From NCBI GenBank assembly GCA_905235495.1, contig CAJOMK010000132.1, positions 1 through 8,109 on the forward strand: DNA of 8,109 nucleotides. Reading direction: 5' to 3'. The first letter of the stretch is position 1. Every line of letters begins with the position of its first letter. Source of the stretch: an uncultured Methanobrevibacter sp. (GTDB lineage Archaea; Methanobacteriota; Methanobacteria; Methanobacteriales; Methanobacteriaceae). Position numbers and translations under genes: made by a program. This document shows, piece after piece, positions 1-5,391 of the stretch. The notes under the pieces are model-generated. The model saw only the letters and a list, made by a program, of their open reading frames with translations, did not search any database and was not told the DNA's origin.

Positions 1-886
1 CACCTGAAGGACGGCAATTGACCTCAATCAAAACAGGTCCCTTATCGTCAACCATATATTCTCCATGAACAGCACCATATTTGATTCCTAATGCATCAGC
101 AACATCGTATGCATACTCAACAATTTCTGCTTCACCAAGACCTAACTCATTAACTGTATCCATGGAATCATAAACATTTCCACCTTCTTCAGTTTTGACC
201 TTTCTATACTTCCATATAGTAGTTACACGATGATCTCCATTGCAGGAAACAGTATTGACAAAATACTCTTCACCTTTGATACGTTCCTGAACAACAATTT
301 CAGTAAGGACATTGCCGTATATCCCATTACCACCGAATAAATTATTTAGTGATTCAATCATTTCCGCCTTATTCAAGCAAATCCTAACACCTACAGAACC
401 TGCACTGTAAACAGGTTTTACAACAACTTCACCTAATCCTTCTTCATCATAATATTCGATTGCCTCCTCTACAGAGGTGACTACACGACCTTTAATATGT
501 CTAAGTCCTTTCTCAGCAATCTTTTCCTGCATCTTATCCTTTAATGTTATTGCATCAAGATTTTCTATAGGGTTGCATAAGAGACCTAAATCATTAGCTA
601 ATCTGGTGGCAAGTCTGACACCCATTTCAGAGCCTGGAATAACCAATAAGGGATCATATTCTCTTACCATCTCAAGAGTTTCTTCATATGTATCCTTTTC
701 ATAAATCAATTCATAATCCACATCAATCTTTCCATAGGCCCCATAAACCATCTCTTTATAATCCTTAGCCTCTTCATTATCCTCAGTTTTCATATCCAAT
801 GCTATAGGATGGAAATTTCTATTAACAACATCGCGTATAAAATTAAAACCAGTTGAATTTGCTTCTACAATAATAATATTTCTCAT
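1..886 (-). CDS. ATP-grasp family ligase, 3' part missing (window edge)
   Basis: The reading frame is open for 295 codons from ATG at 886 to the window edge, so the C-terminus is missing. ATP-grasp enzymes join a carboxylate to an amine or thiol through an acyl-phosphate, using ATP and Mg2+. Visible signs are the N-terminal beta-alpha start (MRNIIIVEAN), a lysine region KDKMQEK (residues 116-122) at the usual first ATP-contact position, the glycine-rich loop VVVKPVYSAGSVGV (154-167) with K157, the segment VNTVSCNGDHRVTTIWKY (210-227), and the metal-binding end HGEYMVDDKGPVLIEVNCRPSG from 274, with E276, E288 and N290. The VNTVS..G.HRVT.IW pattern recalls stand-alone amino-acid-ligase-like ATP-grasp proteins of the BacD/carbamoyl-phosphate-synthase type, but the substrate cannot be read from the sequence. 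The start is supported by GGGATGAT just upstream. It lies 136 bases after the histone-fold gene, with a T-tract terminator between them, so it is probably its own transcript. Family call is firm, function is open. Confidence 0.85.
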   Translation of the reverse strand, partial: MRNIIIVEANSTGFNFIRDVVNRNFHPIALDMKTEDNEEAKDYKEMVYGAYGKIDVDYELIYEKDTYEETLEMVREYDPLLVIPGSEMGVRLATRLANDLGLLCNPIENLDAITLKDKMQEKIAEKGLRHIKGRVVTSVEEAIEYYDEEGLGEVVVKPVYSAGSVGVRICLNKAEMIESLNNLFGGNGIYGNVLTEIVVQERIKGEEYFVNTVSCNGDHRVTTIWKYRKVKTEEGGNVYDSMDTVNELGLGEAEIVEYAYDVADALGIKYGAVHGEYMVDDKGPVLIEVNCRPSG

Positions 887-976
887 ATTATCATCCCTTT
901 AAATTAAATAAAGCTATAAAAATAAGAACAAAAAAAATATTTCCAAAAAATTTTGTTAATAATAACATTAAATTTT

Positions 977-988
977 GTTATAAATTAG
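977..988 (-). promoter_or_regulatory. Candidate TATA box for the ATP-grasp gene
   Basis: Read on the minus strand this is CTAATTTATAAC, a TATA-like box placed just after the T tract that would end the upstream histone-fold transcript. A start site about 25 bases on would leave a leader of roughly 70 bases. A second box (TTTATAGC, 913-920) lies nearer and would give an almost leaderless message. In such AT-rich DNA both are weak evidence. Confidence 0.28.
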
Positions 989-992
989 TATT

Positions 993-1001
993 AAAAAAAA
1001 A
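993..1001 (-). terminator. T-tract terminator after the histone-fold gene
   Basis: Nine consecutive A on the plus strand, so nine T in the transcript direction, about 22 bases past the stop codon and preceded by a T/C-rich stretch. Archaeal RNA polymerase stops at such U-rich tracts without needing a hairpin. No stem is visible here. Confidence 0.45.
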
Positions 1002-1022
1002 TAAAGAAAGTAAAGAGAAGAA

Positions 1023-1472
1023 TTATTCTTCTACTTCTTCATCTTCTTCTTGTTCTTCTTGTTTTGTCATAGATAATGGGGTGAATTCATCTTCATCTAC
1101 AACATCTTTTAATTTGAGAGTTTTTTGTACATCCATAGCTAATGCATCACAATCTGCTTTGATAGCGTTTAAGTGTAATAAGATTCTTTCTTTTTCTTGG
1201 TTGATTCTTTTGATGTTAGTGTATGGATAGGTTGACTCTTTAAGCATTTCATACTCAATAGTGGTATATGGGTACTCGTTAAGTTGTTGACAAACTTGTT
1301 TAAGAATATCTCCTAAGAATTTGTTCATTTCAACTTTTACTCTTTCCCTAATCATTTTGTCACTATCAAGGTTTTGTTTCATTAAACGAACAACTTCTGC
1401 TTTAGCGAAAGGTAAATCATCTACCTCTTCTTCATCTAAGATTTCTTCTTCATTAAATTCTTCTTCAGCCAT
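1023..1472 (-). CDS. Histone-fold protein with C-terminal coiled coil and acidic tails
   Basis: Residues 20-84 align without a gap to the classical archaeal histone HMfB as I remember it: LPFA (20-23) matches LPIA at the start of helix 1, a long middle helix spans about 41-66, and TTI (70-72) with EYEMLKES matches the KTIKAEDIEL loop-2/helix-3 signature. Key residues differ: HMfB R19, R52, K53 and D59 become D36, Y69, T70 and M76, so the R-D clamp and most loop DNA contacts are gone, while T71 stays. From 87 to 118 a clean heptad follows (I87, I90, K94, I97, L101, I104, C108, L111, V115, T118), a predicted coiled coil. Both ends are acidic: 12 of the first 19 residues and 13 of the last 24 are D or E. 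It probably oligomerises through the coil and may bridge rather than wrap DNA; this is inference. Length 149 is about twice a normal archaeal histone. The start is supported by GGAG ten bases upstream. The gene stands alone, with a 659-base gap upstream. Confidence 0.8.
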   Translation of the reverse strand: MAEEEFNEEEILDEEEVDDLPFAKAEVVRLMKQNLDSDKMIRERVKVEMNKFLGDILKQVCQQLNEYPYTTIEYEMLKESTYPYTNIKRINQEKERILLHLNAIKADCDALAMDVQKTLKLKDVVDEDEFTPLSMTKQEEQEEDEEVEE

Positions 1473-1759
1473 AAAAAAACGACTCCATAATATTTTATAA
1501 ATTTTATTAATAGTTTACAACTAAATTATCAACTGGCTAATGCAATAATTAGTTCATAAAAAATTTATTTTGAATAATTGATCACAAATGAAAATAATAA
1601 GAATTCTAATATTAATAAAATTTTTCTAAATTTCAAATAAATCATGAAAAGCAATTGAAATATAAATTTAGATAAAAAATTCAAATTATTTTTCAATAAA
1701 AAATGATTTAAAATCTAAAAAATTCATTTGCTTATCTAGATGTAATCATATATTTATTT

Positions 1760-1775
1760 AAAGAAATATATAAAG
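1760..1775 (+). promoter_or_regulatory. Orphan BRE/TATA-like box in the gap
   Basis: AAAGAAATATATAAAG combines a purine-rich BRE-like part with a strong TATA core, and points rightwards away from any plus-strand gene. Transcription would begin near 1796-1800. The only frame soon after is a 14-codon one starting ATGATGGCT at 1860 and ending at 1904. It could drive an unannotated small RNA or be a chance match in AT-rich DNA. Confidence 0.25.
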
Positions 1776-2051
1776 GTATCGTATTATTTTAATTTTATGA
1801 TTAATTTTTCATAGGTTTTTATTGTAAACTATATGAATTCTTATAGCAAATTGATAATTATGATGGCTAATAAAAATTGGAAAACCCCTTTTTTAAAATT
1901 ATGATTTTTATAAAAAACATTGCAATTATGAATTGTAAAATTAATTAAAAAATTTGTAAAAAATAGAAATAGTATAACATACTTGAAACAATAGTAATGA
2001 ATTAGCAAGAAAAGTTTAAATGAAATTGTAAAAAATAAAAAATAAATATTG

Positions 2052-2083
2052 AAAAAATTAAAATTAAAATTAAATTTTAATTT
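2052..2083 (-). terminator. AT-only hairpin plus T tract after the 85-residue gene
   Basis: In the transcript direction, AAATTAAAA and TTTTAATTT form a perfect 9-bp stem with a 5-base loop (2061-2083), followed by TAA and then six T (2052-2057). It lies about 50 bases past the stop codon at 2132. The stem has no G or C, so it would be weak as a hairpin; the T tract is probably the working part. Confidence 0.4.
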
Positions 2084-2094
2084 AAGAATAATCA

Positions 2095-2150
2095 AAATTT
2101 AATCTATTCAATAGAAGGCCCTAAATTTAATCTATTCCGCGCAAGGATCT
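2095..2150 (-). repeat. Imperfect 28-base tandem duplication spanning a stop codon
   Basis: A 15-base block AAATTTAATCTATTC (plus strand) occurs at 2095-2109 and again at 2123-2137, exactly 28 bases apart, and the next 13 bases are partly alike (AAGG and CT shared). One copy forms the last codons of the gene at 2132-2389, read as NLDPCAE-stop. The other lies just past the stop and in a shifted frame reads NLGPSIE-stop. As 28 is not a multiple of three, the outer copy is out of frame with the gene. Confidence 0.7.
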
Positions 2151-2389
2151 AAATTAAATTTATATCTGTATTCTTGATTTACGATATTGGAACCTTCATA
2201 TCTACCATCGATTATGCTTGAAATCTTTTCAATGGCATCAAGTGAAAGTTCTTTACCTTCTGCAATTCCAAAGAAGAAAGTGATCACATCATCGGTTATG
2301 AGATAGTTCAATTCAAAATCTTCTTTTTCTAAATCGGCTTTAAATACTTCAGCGAGTTTTTCTTCAATATTTTTTTCAAGATTTGCCAT
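2132..2389 (-). CDS. Small acidic protein of unknown function, 85 residues
   Basis: I do not recognise this protein. It begins MANLEKNIEEKLAEVFKADL, a charged amphipathic helix rich in E and K, followed by a stretch of hydrophobic beta-like segments (FELNYLI, VITFFFGIA) and a second likely helix (LSLDAIEKISSIID, about 48-61), and ends YRYKFNLDPCAE. There is no signal peptide, no long membrane segment, and a single cysteine (C83), so a soluble cytoplasmic protein is likely. It is surely translated: GAGGTGA sits five bases before the ATG, the best ribosome binding site in the window, and a TATA box lies about 50 bases upstream. It follows nadC by 84 bases and could also be reached by read-through from it, but the promoter and the dyad between them suggest separate control. 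The last codons are part of a 28-base tandem duplication. Confidence 0.75.
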   Translation of the reverse strand: MANLEKNIEEKLAEVFKADLEKEDFELNYLITDDVITFFFGIAEGKELSLDAIEKISSIIDGRYEGSNIVNQEYRYKFNLDPCAE

Positions 2390-2433
2390 AATTTCACCTC
2401 ATATAAGGTTTATATTTAAATTAAACAATAATA

Positions 2434-2448
2434 CATATAAACTTATTC
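2434..2448 (-). promoter_or_regulatory. TATA/BRE promoter of the 85-residue gene
   Basis: On the minus strand the sequence reads GAATAAGTTTATATG, a BRE-like part followed by a good methanogen box A (TTTATATG). A start site 22-27 bases on falls near 2411-2415, leaving a leader of about 25 bases that includes the GAGGTGA ribosome binding site. Geometry and consensus both fit. Confidence 0.5.
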
Positions 2449-2470
2449 ATTTGTGTATAAGGCGCAAATG
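2448..2470. promoter_or_regulatory. Dyad next to the promoter, possible operator
   Basis: CATTTGTG (2448-2455) and CGCAAATG (2463-2470) are inverted copies matching at 7 of 8 positions around a 7-base spacer. The dyad directly abuts the BRE side of the promoter of the 85-residue gene and begins 3 bases after the nadC stop codon. It could be a regulator site for the small gene or a weak hairpin at the end of the nadC message. Confidence 0.35.
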
Positions 2471-2473
2471 TTT

Positions 2474-3304
2474 TTAATCCATATCCAAACTAAAGTTTAG
2501 GCTGCTGGCCTGATGGGTTATGGAACCTAATGAGATTATATCAACATCCAATGGAGCATAATTCAAAATATTATCTTCAGTGATTCCGCCTGAAATCTCA
2601 ATCAAAACATCTTTTCTTAAATCCTTCTCTTCCAATGCATCTAATGTGCTTTGGGCTTCTTCCGGAGACATATTATCAAACATCACAATATCTGCATCAT
2701 TCTCACATGCAATGATGGCATCTTCAGTTGATTCAACTTCAATCTCAATCTTTTTGGAAAAGCTATTGTTTTCTTTAGCTAGCCTGAGGGATTCCTTAAC
2801 AGATCCTACAACTGCAATATGATTGTCCTTAATCAAAATCATATCATCCAAAGCAGACCTATGAGGGTCTCCTCCACCAATAGCAATAGCTAACTTATCA
2901 TACTTTTGAAGTGCAGGAGCAGTCTTACGAGTACCTGCAACCCTTATTTTAGGATTTACATCCTTCACCTTTTTTACAATCCTATTGGTTACAGTAGCTA
3001 CACCAGACATTCTCATTAGCAAATTAAGTGCAGTGCGCTCTAAAAGGAGGATTTTGCGAGCATTCCCTTCAAGTTCCAAAAGGATATCTCCCTTGACAAT
3101 TTCATCCCCATCCTTTTTAGAGGAAATGATTTCAATGCCATAATCTACAAACATTTCCTTTACGATTTCAATTCCTGCAAGGATTCCATCATCTTTAGAA
3201 ATCAATTTAGCATAAAATATTTTATTTTCTGGAATTAAGGCATTTGAAGTGATGTCTCCAAACCCTTCATCTTCCCTAAGTATATATTTTATAATTTCAT
3301 CCAT
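2474..3304 (-). CDS. nadC: Nicotinate-nucleotide pyrophosphorylase (quinolinate phosphoribosyltransferase)
   Basis: NadC converts quinolinate and phosphoribosyl pyrophosphate to nicotinate mononucleotide, CO2 and pyrophosphate in de novo NAD synthesis. The 276 residues match the usual family length. The N-terminal domain has EGFGDITSNALIP (13-25), the family's variant of EGDxTS. Active-site residues are in place: E89-R90 in LLERTALNLLMRMSG, TRK at 126-128, GGGDPHR (143-149) with H148 and R149, K159 in LIKDNH, E189 in IEIEVES, D210 in VMFDN, and the phosphate-binding loop ISGGI (237-241) followed by ISLGSITH. The family more often has TRKTTPG where this protein has TRKTAPA, a mild change. ATG at 3304 follows GGTG; it is the only start that keeps the N-terminal helix at normal length. 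The upstream region carries a strong TATA box and two copies of a 32-base repeat. nadA, the preceding enzyme, lies on the other strand about 2 kb away. Confidence 0.96.
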   Translation of the reverse strand: MDEIIKYILREDEGFGDITSNALIPENKIFYAKLISKDDGILAGIEIVKEMFVDYGIEIISSKKDGDEIVKGDILLELEGNARKILLLERTALNLLMRMSGVATVTNRIVKKVKDVNPKIRVAGTRKTAPALQKYDKLAIAIGGGDPHRSALDDMILIKDNHIAVVGSVKESLRLAKENNSFSKKIEIEVESTEDAIIACENDADIVMFDNMSPEEAQSTLDALEEKDLRKDVLIEISGGITEDNILNYAPLDVDIISLGSITHQASSLNFSLDMD

Positions 3305-3321
3305 TTTTACACCAAAGCATT

Positions 3322-3392
3322 CTTTCTAAATAAAATAAAATTTGTTTTCAGCAACAATACTTTCTAAATAAAATAATATTTGTTTTATAGCA
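3322..3392 (-). repeat. Two direct repeats, 38 bases apart, in the nadC leader/promoter
   Basis: CTTTCTAAATAAAATAA begins at 3322 and again at 3360, and the similarity runs on through ATTTGTTTT and AGCA to 3353 and 3392, so about 32 bases are repeated with one substitution and a small change near the end. Both copies lie between the likely nadC TATA box and the nadC start codon, so they would be near the start site or in the leader. They may be operator sites, or the result of a neutral slip duplication. Confidence 0.7.
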
Positions 3393-3400
3393 TTAATATA

Positions 3401-3413
3401 TTTTATATATTTT
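3401..3413 (-). promoter_or_regulatory. Candidate TATA box of nadC
   Basis: On the minus strand AAAATATATAAAA, the best TATA-like run in the divergent region. It would start transcription near 3376-3380, giving a leader of about 75 bases that covers the repeats. A closer alternative is GCTATAAAAC (3384-3393), inside the second repeat. Confidence 0.4.
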
Positions 3414-3525
3414 AATTAACAGAATATTATTATAAATGTAAAAATTTGAAAAAAAGTTAGAAAATAAGTTAGAAAACCAGTAAAACAAACTTATTTATTA
3501 CCTATTTAAGATATTAAGTGATTTT

Positions 3526-4467
3526 ATGGAAATAACATTTTTAGGAACATCATCTGCTGTACCTTCAAAATATAGAAATCATACGGGAATTATTTTAAAA
3601 TACTTTAAAGATACAATTCTCTTTGATTGTGGAGAAGGAACACAAAGGCAATTGACCTATGCTAAAATAAGTCCTATGAAAATAGATAAGATATTCAATT
3701 TTCATGGAGATCATATTTTAGGTTTGGCAGGCCTTATCCAATCCATGGGTTTCAGGGGAAGAGAGGAAGATCTAGACATTTACGGACCTAAAGGATTAGA
3801 AAAGATAATCTATACAATTTCAAACTATGGTTATTTCCAAATAAACTTCAATATCAATGTTCATGAAATTGATGAAGGAATAGTTGTTGAAACTGATGAG
3901 TATATCATTAAATCAATCATTGCAGAACATAATATTGAAAATCTTGCATATTCCATCTACGAAAAGAAAAAGCCTCGTTTCCTAAGGGAAAAAGCAATCG
4001 AACTTGGAGTTCCAGTAGGCCCTGCATTTGGAAAGCTTCACAACGGCCAGGAAGTTGAAGTTGATGGAAAGATTATAAAGCCTGAACAGGTATTAGGCCC
4101 TCCAAGGGAAGGTAAGAAAATCACATATTCCGGTGATACAAGACCTTGCGACAAATTGATTGAACTTGCTAAAGACAGCGATGTTTTAATTCATGAAGCA
4201 ACTTACGAAGATGCTGATAAGGATAGGGCAATTGAAAACTGCCACTCCACATCAAAGGAAGCTGCAGAAATAGCCAAAGAAGCGAATGTGAAGTTATTGG
4301 TACTGACACACATAAGCACAAGATATACAAGTGACTTAAACATCAAGGAAGAAGCAAAAGAGATATTTGAAAATACTATTGTAGCTAATGACTTTGCAGA
4401 AATAAATATTGGAAAAAATAAAACAACAATTAATTTTAGAAATATTCTAACTGTAAACAATGGATAA
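3526..4467 (+). CDS. rnz: Ribonuclease Z (tRNA 3' endonuclease) with an altered zinc motif
   Basis: RNase Z is a metallo-beta-lactamase-fold endonuclease that removes the 3' trailer of tRNA precursors before CCA addition. The 313 residues fit the bacterial/archaeal short form. Present are FLGTSSAVPSKYRNHT (5-20), LFDCGEGTQRQ (32-42), the exosite-region sequence KKKPRFLREKAIELGVPVGPAFGKL (147-171), H135 in IAEHNIENLAY, D204 in YSGDTRP, the HST motif (240-242), and H262 in LTHISTRY. The odd part is motif II: the family reads IFITHLHGDHILG or similar, but here it is IFNFHGDHILG (57-67, N58), two residues short and without the first histidine of HxHxDH. H60, D62 and H63 remain. One zinc ligand should be missing, so activity is in doubt although everything else looks under selection. 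The start has a weak AAGTGAT ribosome site; the conserved MEITFLGTSS fixes it. mscS follows after 53 bases, probably co-transcribed. Confidence 0.93.
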   Translation: MEITFLGTSSAVPSKYRNHTGIILKYFKDTILFDCGEGTQRQLTYAKISPMKIDKIFNFHGDHILGLAGLIQSMGFRGREEDLDIYGPKGLEKIIYTISNYGYFQINFNINVHEIDEGIVVETDEYIIKSIIAEHNIENLAYSIYEKKKPRFLREKAIELGVPVGPAFGKLHNGQEVEVDGKIIKPEQVLGPPREGKKITYSGDTRPCDKLIELAKDSDVLIHEATYEDADKDRAIENCHSTSKEAAEIAKEANVKLLVLTHISTRYTSDLNIKEEAKEIFENTIVANDFAEINIGKNKTTINFRNILTVNNG

Positions 4468-4520
4468 TAATAAAAAATAAAATGAATAATACTAAAAAAG
4501 AACAATGAAAGGTGGAAAAA

Positions 4521-5316
4521 ATGAGTTATGTTTCTTATATGTTAGGATTAGTGGAGCATCATATTACCATTAATAGTATTATTTACATTCTGCTTATCAT
4601 ATTTGGTGGAATGATTATAATAAAATTAAGTGATTTCTTTCTAAGCAAAATAGAAGAACTAATTGAATTTGATGTCACTGCCCATTACTTATTGAAGGAC
4701 ATCCTCAAATGCGTAGTTTTCATTATAACCTTCGCATGGATATTGAATCTACTTGGAATCAGTATGGAAAGCATTGTAATCAGTTTAGGAGTTGCAGGTA
4801 TTGCAATAGGTATTGCATCCCAAGACATTGTTTCAAACTTTATTTCAGGAATTTTTGTTATTGGAGACAATAAAGTTAGAATTGGAGAGGTCATAAGTTG
4901 ATGGAGTTAAGGGAACAGTCCAAAAAGTGGGTTTGAGAAACACAACCCTAATCAATCAAGACAATTATGAAATAACCATTCCAAACTCGGCCTTATCCAA
5001 AACCACCTATCAGTTATTCCATCCAGGTGAAGACCACAGATTAAGAGTAATAGCAGTATTGCCTCATGGAATGAATTTGGACGAGTTCAAAAAGGACCTT
5101 GACGACATAATGTACTCCTATGATTGGATAATCAACGATAAGGCCACATTCTTATCAAAAGATTACAGCGAATGGGGTCCAAAAGTTGAAGTGAGCTATT
5201 GGATTACAAAATACAAATACATAGACTGTGGAAAAATAATAATCTTGGAAAATATAAACAGATTGGCAGATGAATATAGGAAAAACAATCCAATGGATTA
5301 CAATAACAATCGTTAA
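4521..5316 (+). pseudogene. MscS-family mechanosensitive channel, frameshifted
   Basis: Two adjacent frames together make one small-conductance mechanosensitive channel of about 265 residues, a membrane protein that releases solutes under osmotic downshock. The first part starts at ATG 4521, ten bases after the start of AGGTGG (4510-4515); an in-frame GTG at 4512 overlaps that site and is less likely. It has two membrane helices (about 17-37 and 59-82) and the pore helix GVAGIAIGIASQDIVSNFISG, then ends at TGA 4899-4901 after KVRIGEVIS. The second part continues in another frame as VDGVKGTVQKVGLRNTTL (from 4897), the expected beta-domain sequence, then IPNSALS and a normal C-terminal domain to 5316. 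The joint is ATAAGTTGATGG: the family spacing suggests ATAAAAGTTGAT, so two A were lost, or one base was gained. The second part has no ribosome site at its GTG 4927. If real, the protein stops after the pore helix and is non-functional. An assembly error is the main alternative. Confidence 0.85.
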
Positions 5317-5333
5317 TTTTTTATGTTAAGAAA

Positions 5334-5350
5334 CTAAAAAATAATATAAC
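5334..5350 (+). promoter_or_regulatory. Candidate BRE/TATA promoter of nadA
   Basis: CTAAAAAATAATATAAC gives a purine-rich BRE followed by AATATAA. Transcription would start near 5370-5374, leaving a leader of about 20 bases that ends in GGGGAG (5381-5386) five bases before the nadA ATG. This supports nadA having its own promoter in the 75-base gap after mscS. Confidence 0.38.
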
Positions 5351-5391
5351 TACAAAATTATGCTTATAATATAGTAAAAAGGGGAGTAACA

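Larger units (their letters stand above)
1473..2131. other. 659-base gap without a credible gene, extremely AT-rich
   Basis: This stretch between the histone-fold gene and the 85-residue gene holds no reading frame with normal composition. One 84-codon minus-strand frame (1841-2095) encodes mostly F, I, L, N and K with no ribosome binding site and is chance. I see no GC-rich folded segment of the kind that marks tRNA, rRNA or structured ncRNA in AT-rich archaea. What can be pointed to is a promoter-like box on the plus strand at 1760-1775, a terminator-like hairpin at 2052-2083, and a tandem duplication at 2095-2150. The end next to 1472 should contain the promoter of the histone-fold gene; the best box is TTTATAAAAT around 1493-1502 on the minus strand, which sits very close to the start codon. 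Confidence 0.6.

Noticed and set aside
477..704. 75-codon plus-strand frame
   Set aside because: It is antisense inside the ATP-grasp gene, whose opposite frame has clear family motifs.
1853..1905. C/D-box RNA or a 14-codon peptide gene in the gap
   Set aside because: The C-box match is weak (TGATGG), no D box or guide layout follows, and the short frame has no ribosome site.
1841..2095. 84-codon minus-strand frame
   Set aside because: Its product is almost only F, I, L, N, K and Y, it has no ribosome binding site, and it overlaps the AT hairpin; such frames arise by chance in DNA this AT-rich.
2580..2822. 80-codon plus-strand frame inside nadC
   Set aside because: It mirrors the conserved nadC frame and has no start signals.
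4203..4505. 100-codon minus-strand frame opposite the end of rnz
   Set aside because: Hydrophobic, F/S-rich antisense shadow of rnz with no ribosome site.
4512..4520. GTG start for mscS three codons upstream
   Set aside because: It lies within AGGTGG, which is the ribosome site of the ATG at 4521.
4890..4905. Programmed +1 frameshift in mscS (AGT TGA, resembling the release-factor-2 site)
   Set aside because: AGT to GTT slippage would need poor tRNA pairing, there is no stimulatory element, the recoded product would be one residue short of family spacing, and no mscS is known to be recoded.
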